Positions 10,143 through 18,452 of a stretch of 64,000 nt of DNA are shown here, piece after piece. This DNA comes from Aquibium sp. A9E412 (lineage in GTDB: Bacteria > Pseudomonadota > Alphaproteobacteria > Rhizobiales > Rhizobiaceae), in contig NZ_JAOAOP010000009.1 of assembly GCF_030398335.1 (NCBI RefSeq), forward strand, positions 37,307-101,306. The letters are read 5' to 3'. Each line of letters starts with the position of its first letter. The stretch's first letter is position 1. Below the pieces are notes generated by a model. That model searched no databases and had not been told where the DNA came from. It was given only the letters and a program-made list of their open reading frames with translations. The position numbers and the translations under genes are program-made.

Positions 10143-10333
10143 CCCTGTGGACCAATTGCTGCGTTCGGTTGGTCATCGGCGACAGCACAGATGCAGCCGA
10201 TCAACCGCGCCGAAACGGGTTCAGGCACGGTCAAGGCGGGATTTCATCCAAGCGGCGCAGCCAGGGGCCGCCGAAGTCCGATCAGCCAGCGATCACGCGC
10301 ATGCGCCATGCCGAGATCTGCCCGAGGTGTCAC

Positions 10334-12961
10334 TTAACCGGAGCCGTGGTGCCGGCGCTCGCCTGGGTCGTCGATCTGCCTTTGCCAGCTTTCGATCGCA
10401 TCCTCGAGCGACATCGGCCTGCCGTAGTGGAAACCCTGGCCCATCTGGCATCCCCACGTTCGAAGCAGCAGGCCCTGCTCGGAGGACTGGACGCCTTCCG
10501 CCACCACGTTCAGGCCCAGATTGCGCCCGAGCGTTATCATCGACTGAACAATGGCCGTGTTGCTGCCGTTCTGCGCCAGATTGTCCATGAAGGAGTGGTC
10601 GATCTTGATCTCGGAGATCGGATATTTCTGCAGATGCATGAGGGACGCATAGCCGGTGCCGAAATCATCGAGCGCGATGCCCATGCCCATACGGCGCAAC
10701 TCCGCCAGGGCCTCTCCCAGGCTATCCTCCATCTCGTCGAGAAGGACGCGCTCGGTGATCTCGAGCGTGAGCAGTTCTGCCGGGACGTCGGCTTGCTTCA
10801 GGGTTCGCAGAAGCCATCGCGTGAAGTCGCCCTGCATGAGAGTGGCCGCAGACAGGTTGACGGCCACTTGCGGGGACGTTCCGGTCCGACTGGCAAAGGT
10901 CTGGATGTCTTTCAGGACCAGCGAAAGCATTCGCTCGCCGATGGCCCAGCCCAATTTGGGGTGGTCAAGCGCCTGAAAGATTTCCAGCGGGGGCAAGACA
11001 CCGCGCTCCGGATGATCGATGCGGAGCAGCGCTTCGCATCCAACGATCCGGCCGTTCGGGAGCATGACCTTGGGCTGGTAGAAGGGGACGATCCATCCCT
11101 CTCGCAGCGCTTCGCGCCCCAGTTCGAGCTGGGCAACCTTCTGCTCGGCTACCCGGCGCATTTGCGGCACGAAGGCTTTCACGACGTTCCTCTGTTCGGC
11201 CTTCGATTCGTAGAGCGCCATGTCTGCCTTCTTGAGCAGGTCTTCGGCCGTGTCCGTGGCCGCAGCAAGGGCGCAGCCGACGCTCACGTCGCAGGTGCGG
11301 GCCTTGGCGCTTCGTCGCAGACTGGCGCTGAGCGACCGCGCAAGTCTGCGCGCCCGTTCCTCGAGCCTGCGAAGATCGCCTGCCTCCGGCACGATGACCG
11401 CAAACTCGTCGCCGCCCAGCCGGGCGGCAAGTTCGGAGCTTTGTGTGTGCTTCGACAGATGTCGGGCGAAGAGCCGCAGAACCGCATCGCCGGCCGCGTG
11501 ACCGAAGCGGTCATTGACCTGCTTGAAGTCGTCGAGATCAAGAAGCAGAAGGCCGACCGGCTGGCGCTTCGCGGGTGCAAGATGGTTCCGCAACGCGCGC
11601 TCAAAGCTTCGACGGTTGGCGACGCCCGTGAGCGAGTCCTCGAAAGCGGCGCGACGGAGTTGCTCTTCGGCAAGAAAATGGTCGTGCACATCTTCGAGCG
11701 AGCCGTACCAGCGGATGATGTTGCCGTTGGCGTCAAACCGCGGCGCACCACGAACGCGCACCCACCGGTAGCTGCCGTCAACCAGTTGGATGCGGTATCG
11801 GAGGTCGGCCGGCTTTCCGGTCTCGAGACGCTCGCGCCAGTAATCCAGTGCCGGATCGACATCATCGGGATGCAGGGCCTTCAGCCAGCCCATCCCGAGC
11901 GCCTCATCGGGCGTGATGCCGGTGAACGACGCCCATCGCGAGGAAATCGACTCAAGACGCCCGCGTGCGTCGGCGGTCCAGGGAACTTGCGGATTGAGTT
12001 CGACGGTCTGACGGTGGTGCTCCTCGCTCTCCTTGAGGTTCTGCAGCGTGATGCTGCGCTCGATCGCCAGCGAGGCGATGTGGCGTATCCCCTCAAGGCT
12101 CTCCAGCTCGTCGGCGGTCGGAGCGCGCACCTCGTCGAAATAGAAACCGAAGGTGGCAAGAACCTTGCCCTGCGAAGAAAGGACGGGGCGCGACCAGCAC
12201 GCGCGCAAGCTGTGCCGCTCGATCAGGTGTCGCCACTCCTGCCAGAGAGGACTGATGTCGGTGTCGGTCACGATCACGTCGCAGCACTGGTGCGCAGCCG
12301 TGCCGCATGAACCGACGCCGGTCCCGATCTTCAGGCCGGCAACATCCGCGAAGAGCTCCGGTGGAAGGCTGGGGGCAATCGCACCGGTGAACCTCCCGGC
12401 GTCGGCATCGACGAGCATGATCGAGCACCTGGCACCCGATACGCTATGCTCTCCGTATCGGCAGAGGGTGGCGAGAACCTCTTCTATGGCCGCGCCGCGC
12501 GACACCATCTCCAGGATCTGGTGCTCGCGCTTCTCGCAGTTCTCCCGCTCGACGCGTTCATGGATGTCGATCGAGCAACCGATCCAGAGTCCGGCGCTGG
12601 CATCGATGATCCGTGCCCGCAGAAGGTGCCAGCGGTACACGCCATCCGAACGGCGTATCCGTGCCGCAAGCTCGTGCTGCTGAAGACCCTTCTCGACAAC
12701 TTTCGCTATCGCCTGATCGATCGCCGGCCTGTCATCGGGATGGAGAGCCTCGAGCCATCCGTGACCCAGCGATCCGGCGTCGCTCTTTCCGGTATAGTCC
12801 CGCCATTCCGCATTGACGTAGAGAACGCGCCCGTTCTTTTCGACAACCCACACGAAGCCGGGCACCGCATCGGTCAGCGCTTCAAGGAGCTGCTCGCGTT
12901 GCTGGATCGCTTCACGTGTGGGCGCTTCGAGTTCCAAGGCGGACCTCTTGCAAACAGTCAT
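10334..12961 (-). CDS. PAS-GAF-PAS-GGDEF-EAL c-di-GMP turnover protein
   Basis: A cytoplasmic signalling protein predicted to make and/or break cyclic di-GMP. From the ATG at 12961 it is 875 residues; an ATG 11 codons upstream is also possible, since neither has a strong ribosome site. Domain order is PAS (about 20-145), GAF (150-310), PAS with PAC (315-440), GGDEF (450-605) and EAL (620-865). The GGDEF signature (LGGDEFAVIVPE) and EAL signature (CEALLRIDH) are intact, as is the later EAL-domain motif DDFGTGYASLMHL, so both activities are possible. There are no membrane segments. It converges on nosX with a 191-base gap. The GAF domain has a Cys pair (GSCGTAAHQCC) that could be redox-relevant, but this is speculative. 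Confidence 0.92.
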   Translation of the reverse strand: MTVCKRSALELEAPTREAIQQREQLLEALTDAVPGFVWVVEKNGRVLYVNAEWRDYTGKSDAGSLGHGWLEALHPDDRPAIDQAIAKVVEKGLQQHELAARIRRSDGVYRWHLLRARIIDASAGLWIGCSIDIHERVERENCEKREHQILEMVSRGAAIEEVLATLCRYGEHSVSGARCSIMLVDADAGRFTGAIAPSLPPELFADVAGLKIGTGVGSCGTAAHQCCDVIVTDTDISPLWQEWRHLIERHSLRACWSRPVLSSQGKVLATFGFYFDEVRAPTADELESLEGIRHIASLAIERSITLQNLKESEEHHRQTVELNPQVPWTADARGRLESISSRWASFTGITPDEALGMGWLKALHPDDVDPALDYWRERLETGKPADLRYRIQLVDGSYRWVRVRGAPRFDANGNIIRWYGSLEDVHDHFLAEEQLRRAAFEDSLTGVANRRSFERALRNHLAPAKRQPVGLLLLDLDDFKQVNDRFGHAAGDAVLRLFARHLSKHTQSSELAARLGGDEFAVIVPEAGDLRRLEERARRLARSLSASLRRSAKARTCDVSVGCALAAATDTAEDLLKKADMALYESKAEQRNVVKAFVPQMRRVAEQKVAQLELGREALREGWIVPFYQPKVMLPNGRIVGCEALLRIDHPERGVLPPLEIFQALDHPKLGWAIGERMLSLVLKDIQTFASRTGTSPQVAVNLSAATLMQGDFTRWLLRTLKQADVPAELLTLEITERVLLDEMEDSLGEALAELRRMGMGIALDDFGTGYASLMHLQKYPISEIKIDHSFMDNLAQNGSNTAIVQSMITLGRNLGLNVVAEGVQSSEQGLLLRTWGCQMGQGFHYGRPMSLEDAIESWQRQIDDPGERRHHGSG

Positions 12962-13129
12962 GTCGCCATCTCGACATGCCCGAGCCATACCCATTCGGTC
13001 ATAACAAATGGCTAAGGCAATCGAAGGAGATCGATGCATCTGTCGACGGGGCTTCTTCTTGTTGTCGGCGCGACAGGGGGCCAGCTTGCCAACCGACCGG
13101 GCAGGCGCTTTCTGTGTTGGAGGCGGAGC

Positions 13130-13327
13130 ATGGAGGCCGATTTCGCCGCAGCGCGGCGGCATCTGCACGCTGCAAGAGACGATCTTTGCGGCGACGATCG
13201 CACCAGTGGCAAAGCACGGCACGCACTCGATCTTCTGCTTGAGGCCATCGTCACCGCCGAAAAACCCGTCGCAATGCCGACCAGCAGCCCCAACGTGGTC
13301 CCCTTTCCGCCCAGGCGTGTGCCATAG
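13130..13327 (+). CDS. Small hypothetical protein
   Basis: A 65-residue product not recognised by family. The start is supported by GGAGGCGGAGC just before the ATG. The first 45 residues form one charged amphipathic helix pattern (EADFAAARRHLHAARDDL, then HALDLLLEAIV), and the tail is Pro-rich ending NVVPFPPRRVP, a common ending for short rhizobial regulatory or stress peptides. It is divergent from the GGDEF/EAL gene and separated from it by 168 bases. Real but of unknown function. Confidence 0.5.
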   Translation: MEADFAAARRHLHAARDDLCGDDRTSGKARHALDLLLEAIVTAEKPVAMPTSSPNVVPFPPRRVP

Positions 13328-13708
13328 AGACAGCTACGGTGTGCGAACCGGCCAGACCTCTTGCCGTCAAACCGGTTCGTTTCGCTTCCCGTGGTCCGCC
13401 GCTTTCCGGCACCCAGCCCTAGGCCCGGGCTTAGGGGTCTGCCTATGGTGTGATCGCGGTAGTTTTCCGATCCGGCAGCATGCGTCGGGTACGGCTTGTT
13501 GCACAACCCACGGCCGGAGTCCGGCTGGTCCCCATTCGACAAGAGATCCGTAGCAGCGGAGGCGATCAACAAGGACGCCATGGCCGCTGCGCTGGCGCAG
13601 CCCGGGCTCAGCGTAAGAACCGGTCGGCGGGAGAGCGGTTCCCGAACGAACGGCAGTTGGAGGAACCGTGAGGCCGATACGAGCATTGAACACGCGACGG
13701 AGGATGAG
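13328..13708. other. Intergenic region with a near-perfect palindrome
   Basis: No convincing gene is visible in these 381 bases. They hold a 20-base near-palindrome at 13417-13436 (CCCTAGGCCCGGGCTTAGGG, one mismatched pair) that could form a hairpin or an operator. An open frame runs into the DUF2945 gene from upstream but lacks coding character before 13700. Confidence 0.5.
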
Positions 13709-13903
13709 ATGACGAGGTTCGGCCCCGGCGATCACGTCAGCTGCAAGTGCGAAGCCGGCCGCGAAGGCGGCGAGTTTATCGGGGTCTACCAAGCTGATTT
13801 CCGCTACAACGGCCCCATCCGCCGCGCTTTGCGCGGCGAGCCGCAATGCGCGATCAAGAGCGACAGGACAGAGCACGTCGCCGCCCACAAGGAAGCCGCT
13901 TGA
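13709..13903 (+). CDS. DUF2945 family small protein (hypervirulence-associated TUDOR-like)
   Basis: A 64-residue protein with the DUF2945 pattern: FGPGDHVSCKCEAGREGG near the start, a central Y-G segment, EPQCAIKSDRTEHVAAHK near the end. The start is fixed by GGAGG six bases ahead of the ATG. In place of the usual Trp after HVS there is Cys-Lys-Cys, a small departure from relatives. The family is a short SH3-like barrel of unknown function, often found among stress genes. It lies 10 bases before the DUF488 gene and is probably co-transcribed with it. Confidence 0.8.
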   Translation: MTRFGPGDHVSCKCEAGREGGEFIGVYQADFRYNGPIRRALRGEPQCAIKSDRTEHVAAHKEAA

Positions 13904-13913
13904 CGAGGAGGCG

Positions 13914-14456
13914 GTGTTGGTTGCGCAGTTCACCACCATCGGCCACTCCAACCGCAGCATGGAGGAGTTCCTTGCCATGCTGCGCGATGCGCAGGTCGAT
14001 CTGCTGATCGACGTCCGATCATTCCCACGATCGCGCACCAATCCGATTTTCAACATCGACAGCCTGCCGGACCACCTTGCCGAGGTGCAGATCGGCTACC
14101 ACCATTTCCCCGCATTGGGCGGGCGGCGGTCGAAGCAGGCCGGCGTCGACGAAACCGTCAACGCGATGTGGCGTGTCCGGAGTTTCCACAATTACGCCGA
14201 CTACGCCCTGGGCCCTGAATTCGCGGTTGCATTCGACGCGCTGCTCGGCATGGCGCGGCACCGGCGCCTGGCGCTGATGTGCTCCGAAGCCGTGTGGTGG
14301 CGCTGCCACCGCCGCATCATCACCGACCATCTGCTGCTCAACGAACGCGCCGTGGATCACCTGATGGGTCCTGGCCAAGTCGTTCGGGCCGAACTGACGC
14401 CCGGAGCACGGAAAACCGCGCAGGGGAAGGTGGTCTATCCGCCGGTCGACAGCTAG
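13914..14456 (+). CDS. DUF488 domain protein
   Basis: A 180-residue protein starting at GTG with GAGGAGG before it. It shows the DUF488 pattern: FTTIGHSNRSMEEF at the N-terminus, LIDVRSFPRSRTNP at residues 36-49, HFPALGGRR, and the late CSEAVWWRCHRRIITDHL containing the conserved C-x(n)-CHR Cys/His residues. DUF488 proteins are cytoplasmic, of unknown biochemical role, and sometimes linked to nucleic-acid or thiol chemistry. It follows DUF2945 closely and is convergent with the PTS EIIA gene. Confidence 0.88.
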   Translation: MLVAQFTTIGHSNRSMEEFLAMLRDAQVDLLIDVRSFPRSRTNPIFNIDSLPDHLAEVQIGYHHFPALGGRRSKQAGVDETVNAMWRVRSFHNYADYALGPEFAVAFDALLGMARHRRLALMCSEAVWWRCHRRIITDHLLLNERAVDHLMGPGQVVRAELTPGARKTAQGKVVYPPVDS

Positions 14457-14520
14457 ACCCTTTCCACGCGACGTGGAAACCGGTTTGCCGTCCGCAAACG
14501 CCTCAGGACGATGAATCGGC
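14457..14520. repeat. Dispersed intergenic repeat copy with hairpin (likely bidirectional terminator)
   Basis: Contains the perfect inverted repeat TTTCCAC-gcgac-GTGGAAA (14461-14479), followed by ACCGGTTTGCCGTCCGCAAACGCCTCA. The same arrangement recurs at about 22770, 40850 and 57600. The copy lies exactly between two converging genes, where a shared terminator would be expected. Confidence 0.65.
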
Positions 14521-14521
14521 G

Positions 14522-15049
14522 CTAACTCAGGGCCTTCGGGTTGAGCACCTCGCGCGGACCCAGGCTTTCTGTTGCAGGTCGATGTACCGCTGACGCGATG
14601 CCCAGCGATGTGAACAGTTCGGCGATCCGGGAAATGCCTTCGGATCGGCGGAGCGCGTCCAGAAACTCCGGATCACCGGCGCGCATTGCTAACCGGGAGA
14701 CGACGGTACGCAGCCGCTTGAGTTCCTCGCTCTCACCCACGACGGTCACGAGAAGATCGACCCCGCTGCCGTCCGGCGCGTCGAAAGCCACCGCCTGACC
14801 CAACCGGGAAATCAGGATCAGAGGCGGACTGGCCCGCTCGACAACCGCGTGGGGCATCGCGAGTCCGCGGCCCAGGCCAGTGCTGCCGAGCCTCTCCCGC
14901 TGAAGCAGGCAAAACGCCACATCGCGGACCGATGCACCCGGCCGCAGATGACAAATGCGCGTGGCGACATTCCAAAGAGCCGTCTTGCGGCACCGCGCAC
15001 GTGCGTCCGTCGCAAGAGCAATCTGGAATGCGACCTGACCGGCTTTCAT
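14522..15049 (-). CDS. PTS EIIA type-2 domain protein (PtsN-like)
   Basis: A 175-residue protein with a PTS EIIA (fructose/nitrogen type) fold. The phospho-histidine site is visible in the canonical context: QRERLGSTGLGRGLAMPHAV, with His at about residue 68. It is followed by FDAPDGSGVDLLVTVV and a helical C-terminus. The start is supported by GGAGCTTGCC before the ATG. It is not next to rpoN or other nitrogen-PTS genes, so it may be a second, orphan regulator rather than the main PtsN. Its phosphoryl donor would be NPr/HPr (family knowledge). Confidence 0.82.
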   Translation of the reverse strand: MKAGQVAFQIALATDARARCRKTALWNVATRICHLRPGASVRDVAFCLLQRERLGSTGLGRGLAMPHAVVERASPPLILISRLGQAVAFDAPDGSGVDLLVTVVGESEELKRLRTVVSRLAMRAGDPEFLDALRRSEGISRIAELFTSLGIASAVHRPATESLGPREVLNPKALS

Positions 15050-15118
15050 GGCAAGCTCCGATGACCGCGCGCGAAGGGCGGCGGTTCGTCCGAATTGGTG
15101 ATCGAGCGGATGTCGAAG

Positions 15119-15146
15119 CCCGGAAACGCCCTGGGACGTTTCCGGG
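15119..15146. promoter_or_regulatory. Perfect 10-bp inverted repeat upstream of PTS EIIA gene
   Basis: CCCGGAAACG and CGTTTCCGGG flank an 8-base spacer, giving a perfect 10-base-pair stem. It lies 70 bases before the EIIA start codon and could be an operator or an RNA hairpin. Confidence 0.4.
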
Positions 15147-15304
15147 TCAGCCATGGCGGTTGGTGGCCTCGGTCATGCTGCAGGTGGAGATGCTGTTCAT
15201 GGCGTCGTCCATCAACGTCCTGCCCGCGTCAGGCAGCAGGTAACGTCGCGTCGCAAGCCTAAGCTGCCCGTTTCCTTCACGCCGACGCTGGCGTGCCTTG
15301 CGCC

Positions 15305-15439
15305 CTACCGTCGCGCTGGATTACGGCCCGCTCCCTTGGCCGCGAGTTCGGCGACTGACGACGTTGTCTGCTGAGGCGCGGCCTTGGCCTGCTTCGGCTT
15401 GCGCGCTTCGCGGTTTCCTTTCCGGTTCTTCTTGGCCAT
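15305..15439 (-). CDS. Small basic conserved hypothetical protein
   Basis: A 44-residue, strongly basic peptide beginning MAKKNRKGNREARKPKQAKA. This Lys/Arg-rich opening matches a small protein family common in Hyphomicrobiales; its function is unknown, and nucleic-acid binding is plausible. Assigned because of the recognisable N-terminus rather than its length. The open frame extends further upstream, but this ATG begins the conserved part. Confidence 0.65.
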   Translation of the reverse strand: MAKKNRKGNREARKPKQAKAAPQQTTSSVAELAAKGAGRNPARR

Positions 15440-15957
15440 CGATAGATGCTTCCCACTGCGAGCCGATCGCGGATACGTGCTTGGCGCTGTGCCATTCCGG
15501 CCCTGCGATCGGTCGAATTTTGCGATTCCGCCCGCCATCCAGGCGCCATGGCCGGCGCTTGTGCGCCTGCCATACCCTCGGATCGTTCGGGCGTTGAGAT
15601 GTCCCTGGTCTGGTTGCGCTCCGTCCGGGGCGAGGAGCAGGCAGCCGGACCAGGGCTAGCGGCGTGAGAGCCGGCTGGCGGTGCAAAAAAGTCCGGCGGG
15701 AATAAAAAATTCAGTCATGATGAAAACTTCATTGGCCATCCAGAGAAAAAAGTCAAATCGCTTTCTCGAAATCGGAATGCCTTGAGTTTTCCGCATTTCA
15801 GCGCAATAAGAAAAACATGTCGCATCAAGTTCGCAACTCTTTTGCCAAGGCAGACCGGGAAACACATGCTTTGTCCCGGAGCGGTCCTTCGTCGATTTAG
15901 GCAAAGCAGCGACGCGACCGTTCCGGGCCTCCCGCACATTTCCGACATTGCTTTGCG
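15440..15957. other. Gene-poor stretch with an AT-rich patch
   Basis: No supported gene. Bases from about 15675 to 15875 are much richer in A and T than anything around them, with runs such as GGAATAAAAAATTCAG and AGAGAAAAAAGTCAAA. Short frames exist here but lack start signals or recognisable products. It may hold promoters for the genes on either side. Confidence 0.5.
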
Positions 15958-16200
15958 ATGCGCGCGTCCTCTCATTGGGCGCCGGGAGTTGGAGCCTTGA
16001 CGCCTCATTTCGCCCCCTTGTTCTGTGGTCATTGCAGCCGCAGCATTCCGCGTGCCGCCGTCCGCTGTCCCTGGTGCTTCCGACCGGTCCATTCGCTCAC
16101 GCGCGTAGGCCGCGCCACGAACGAGCGCCCGCCGGCGCGCGCCGCCGACGCCGTGAGCGCGCGCCACGAGACTGATGCCGACTGCGGACGGACGGCATGA
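15958..16200 (+). CDS. Small zinc-ribbon-like protein upstream of MscS channel
   Basis: An 80-residue frame with a clean two-knuckle pattern, FCGHC-x10-CPWCF, at residues 23-39, typical of a zinc ribbon. The rest is Arg/Ala-rich and shows no domain. Its stop overlaps the ATG of the following mscS gene by 4 bases (ATGA), an arrangement that usually reflects translational coupling and supports a real gene. The start is uncertain: a TTG at residue 14 with GGAG before it would give a shorter product. Function unknown. Confidence 0.5.
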   Translation: MRASSHWAPGVGALTPHFAPLFCGHCSRSIPRAAVRCPWCFRPVHSLTRVGRATNERPPARAADAVSARHETDADCGRTA

Positions 16201-17159
16201 GTGCCCGAACCGTCGCACGGCGCTCGCTCTGGCCGATTGTCGCGGTGGCGACCAGCATTGCGGTCTATCTGCTTCATCCGCAGGTCCTGGCGCTGCTGCA
16301 GGTTCAGGCGGATGCTCGGCCGGTTCGCTTGCTGTCCGGATCGGCAAGCTATTTTGCCGCCGCCTGGCTCGGCGGCCGCCTAATCGGCATCGCGCTCGAG
16401 CGGGCGGGGCCCGAGCGTCGCCGCGTGCCCCGACTGCTCCCAGAGCTGATCTCGGCCGCGCTCTTCATCGCGGCGTCGATCGCCACGATCATCCTGGTGC
16501 TGGGGCAATCGATGAGCGGAGCGCTCGCCGGCTCAGGGCTTGTGCTGGCCATTCTCGGTTTCGCCATCCGCAACGCGCTGGCCGACGTGCTGTCCGGCAT
16601 CGCCCTCGGCCTCGAGGCCCCCTACCGGATCGGCGACTGGATCGAGATCGACGGCACGATCCGCGGCCGCGTGGTGGAGATCGGCTGGCGCACGACCCGC
16701 CTGCTGACACGCGACAGCACGTACACTATCCTGCCCAACGGCCAGATCGCCCGTCAGCGGCTGACCAACTTCAGCGCGCCGCGGCAGCACTATCGGACCC
16801 ACGTGTCAATCGCGCTCGACCATGACGTTCCGGTTGGCCACGCCAGGCGCGTGCTCGCGGAGGCGGCAGCCCGGACCTCTGTCATCCTGGCCACACCGGC
16901 ACCGGACGTTCGCGTAACCTCGTACGATGCCGACGGCATCCGCTATGCCGTGCGCTTCTGGGTGCCCGGATTTGCCGACGACATCGACTGCCGAGACGCG
17001 GTTCTCGCCGCCATCGATGCTGCGGTCCGGGACCGGTGCCTGCCGCCGCCGCACGCGCGCATGCGCTTCCACGGTGCGGACGCACCGCACTCGCGCGACC
17101 GCACTCCGGCGGCACCGGCTGGCAGGCAGGCCAGCATGGACCTGAAAGGCGATGCGTGA
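16197..17159 (+). CDS. MscS-family mechanosensitive ion channel
   Basis: A 320-residue inner-membrane channel. Three or four hydrophobic helices occupy about residues 10-140. The last is the pore-lining, Gly/Ala-rich TM3 (LAGSGLVLAILGFAIRNALADVLSGIALG), followed by the beta domain YRIGDWIEIDGTIRGRVVEIGWRTTRLLTRD and the vestibule. This matches the small MscS type (E. coli MscS is 286 residues). The Arg/Ala-rich C-terminal 35 residues are an extra tail. Expected to release solutes on osmotic downshock. It overlaps the zinc-ribbon ORF by 4 bases. Confidence 0.92.
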   Translation: MSARTVARRSLWPIVAVATSIAVYLLHPQVLALLQVQADARPVRLLSGSASYFAAAWLGGRLIGIALERAGPERRRVPRLLPELISAALFIAASIATIILVLGQSMSGALAGSGLVLAILGFAIRNALADVLSGIALGLEAPYRIGDWIEIDGTIRGRVVEIGWRTTRLLTRDSTYTILPNGQIARQRLTNFSAPRQHYRTHVSIALDHDVPVGHARRVLAEAAARTSVILATPAPDVRVTSYDADGIRYAVRFWVPGFADDIDCRDAVLAAIDAAVRDRCLPPPHARMRFHGADAPHSRDRTPAAPAGRQASMDLKGDA

Positions 17160-17260
17160 GCGCGGGGTCGAGAACGGGTTGCATCTCGTCTCCGGTGACC
17201 TGCTCCCCTGGAATGTCCCCGCATTGAGGTTAGCCTGTTCCCTGATCAAGGAGACAGGCA

Positions 17261-17525
17261 ATGAAGCGATCACGGTTTTCCGATGAACAGATCATCGGCA
17301 TCTTGAAGGAGCACTAGGGGCATGTCGGCGGCTGATCTGTGCCGTAAGCATGGAATCTCGGACGCAACCTTCTACAAATGGCGCTCCAAGTATGGCGGGA
17401 TGGACGTGTCCGATGCCAAGCGGCTGAAGACTCTGGAGGAAGAGAACGCGAAGCTGAAGAATTTTCTGGCGGAGTCGGTGTTGGATGTATCGACACTCCG
17501 CGAGATGCTTGGAAAAAACTTCTAA
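17261..17525 (+). pseudogene. IS3 transposase orfA, disrupted
   Basis: The frame opens normally (MKRSRFSDEQIIGILKEH), then hits a TAG at 17315 and shifts frame, as if two bases were lost. The rest continues in another frame from 17322 with the helix-turn-helix (LCRKHGISDATFYKWRSKYGG) and the leucine-zipper part ending in REMLGKNF. A functional protein would need the stop and the shift repaired. Confidence 0.88.
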
Positions 17526-18366
17526 CGCCCGGCTCAAGGAGGAATGCCGTGGGCTGGGCCATCGAACACAAGGGGTATTCGCAGCGCCGGGCCTGTGGCC
17601 TGATGGGCATCGATGCGCGGGACTAACGGTAACGATCAACCGGACCTGACGATGCCGAGCTGAGGCAGCGGCTCAGGCAATTGGCATCAGAACGCCGCCA
17701 ATTCGGCTATCGACGCCTGCACATCCTGCTCAAGCGGGAGGGCGTCGCGGTCGACTGGAAAAAGCTCTATCGTCTGTACAAGGAGGAGCGGCTGACCGTG
17801 CGCAAGCGCGGTGGCCGCGAGCGTGCCATCGGCACATGGGCGCCCATGGCAATCCCCCAAAGTGCCAACCAGCGCTGGAGCCTCGACTTTGCCCATGACA
17901 CACTCGCCGACGGGCGGCGGTTCCGGATCCTGTGCGTGATCGATGACTTCAGCCGGGAATGCCTGACCACGATCGTCGACAACGCAATCTCAGGCGAGCG
18001 CGTAGCAAGGGAACTGGACGCCATCGCCGAACGGAGCGGCTATCCCTGCATGGTGGTCAGCGACAATGGCAGCGAACTGACCTCGAACGCCATCTTGAAA
18101 TGGTAACAAGACCGGCGGGTCGAATGGCACTACATCGCCCCAGGCCAACCGATGCAGAACGGGTTGGTGGAGAGCTTCATCGGCCGGCTCAGGGACGAAT
18201 GTCTCAACGAGCACCTGTTTGCCAGCTACCGGCATGCCCGAGACCTGATCTAAGACTGGAGGTTCGGCGACAATCTTACGCGGCCACATTCAAGCCTGTA
18301 CGGGCTCACACCGCACCAAATTGCAACCCGGTCCAAGCCGGACCACAACATGAACAGAGCCAACCA
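17520..18366 (+). pseudogene. IS3 transposase orfB (DDE integrase), disrupted by four stops
   Basis: One reading frame carries the whole rve-type transposase, but TAA codons interrupt it at 17624, 17630, 18104 and 18251. The conserved parts remain readable: RRQFGYRRLHILLKREG, the first Asp in RWSLDFAHD, the second in VVSDNGSELTS, and the Glu in QNGLVESF. Relatives have Tyr, Tyr, a sense codon and Glu where these stops lie, so they are point mutations. It is inactive. Confidence 0.88.
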
Positions 18367-18452
18367 ATCAACGCGGACAATTAGGGGGGCGGGTCAGGAT
18401 CAACACGCAGCCGCAAGTGGTCCGCCAGAGATTTCAGGAGGTGAGAAACCCT

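Larger units (their letters stand above)
17196..18396. mobile_element. Decayed IS3-family insertion sequence
   Basis: A 1.2-kb element bounded by imperfect inverted ends: TGACCTGCTCCCCT on the left, and the reverse complement TGACCCGCCCCCCT on the right. The two sets of transposase remnants (orfA and orfB) have the IS3 layout. Size and sequence resemble the IS3-family elements common in Rhizobiales. No clean target duplication is seen (CCGG on the left, GGAT on the right), which fits an old insertion. Both frames are disrupted, so it cannot move on its own. Confidence 0.88.

Noticed and set aside
9815..12310. Long plus-strand frame from nosX into the GGDEF/EAL gene
   Set aside because: Crosses two recognised genes in wrong frames and has no start signal or domain.
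15656..15937. Minus-strand frame across the AT-rich patch
   Set aside because: No ribosome site, no recognisable product, and composition changes within the frame.
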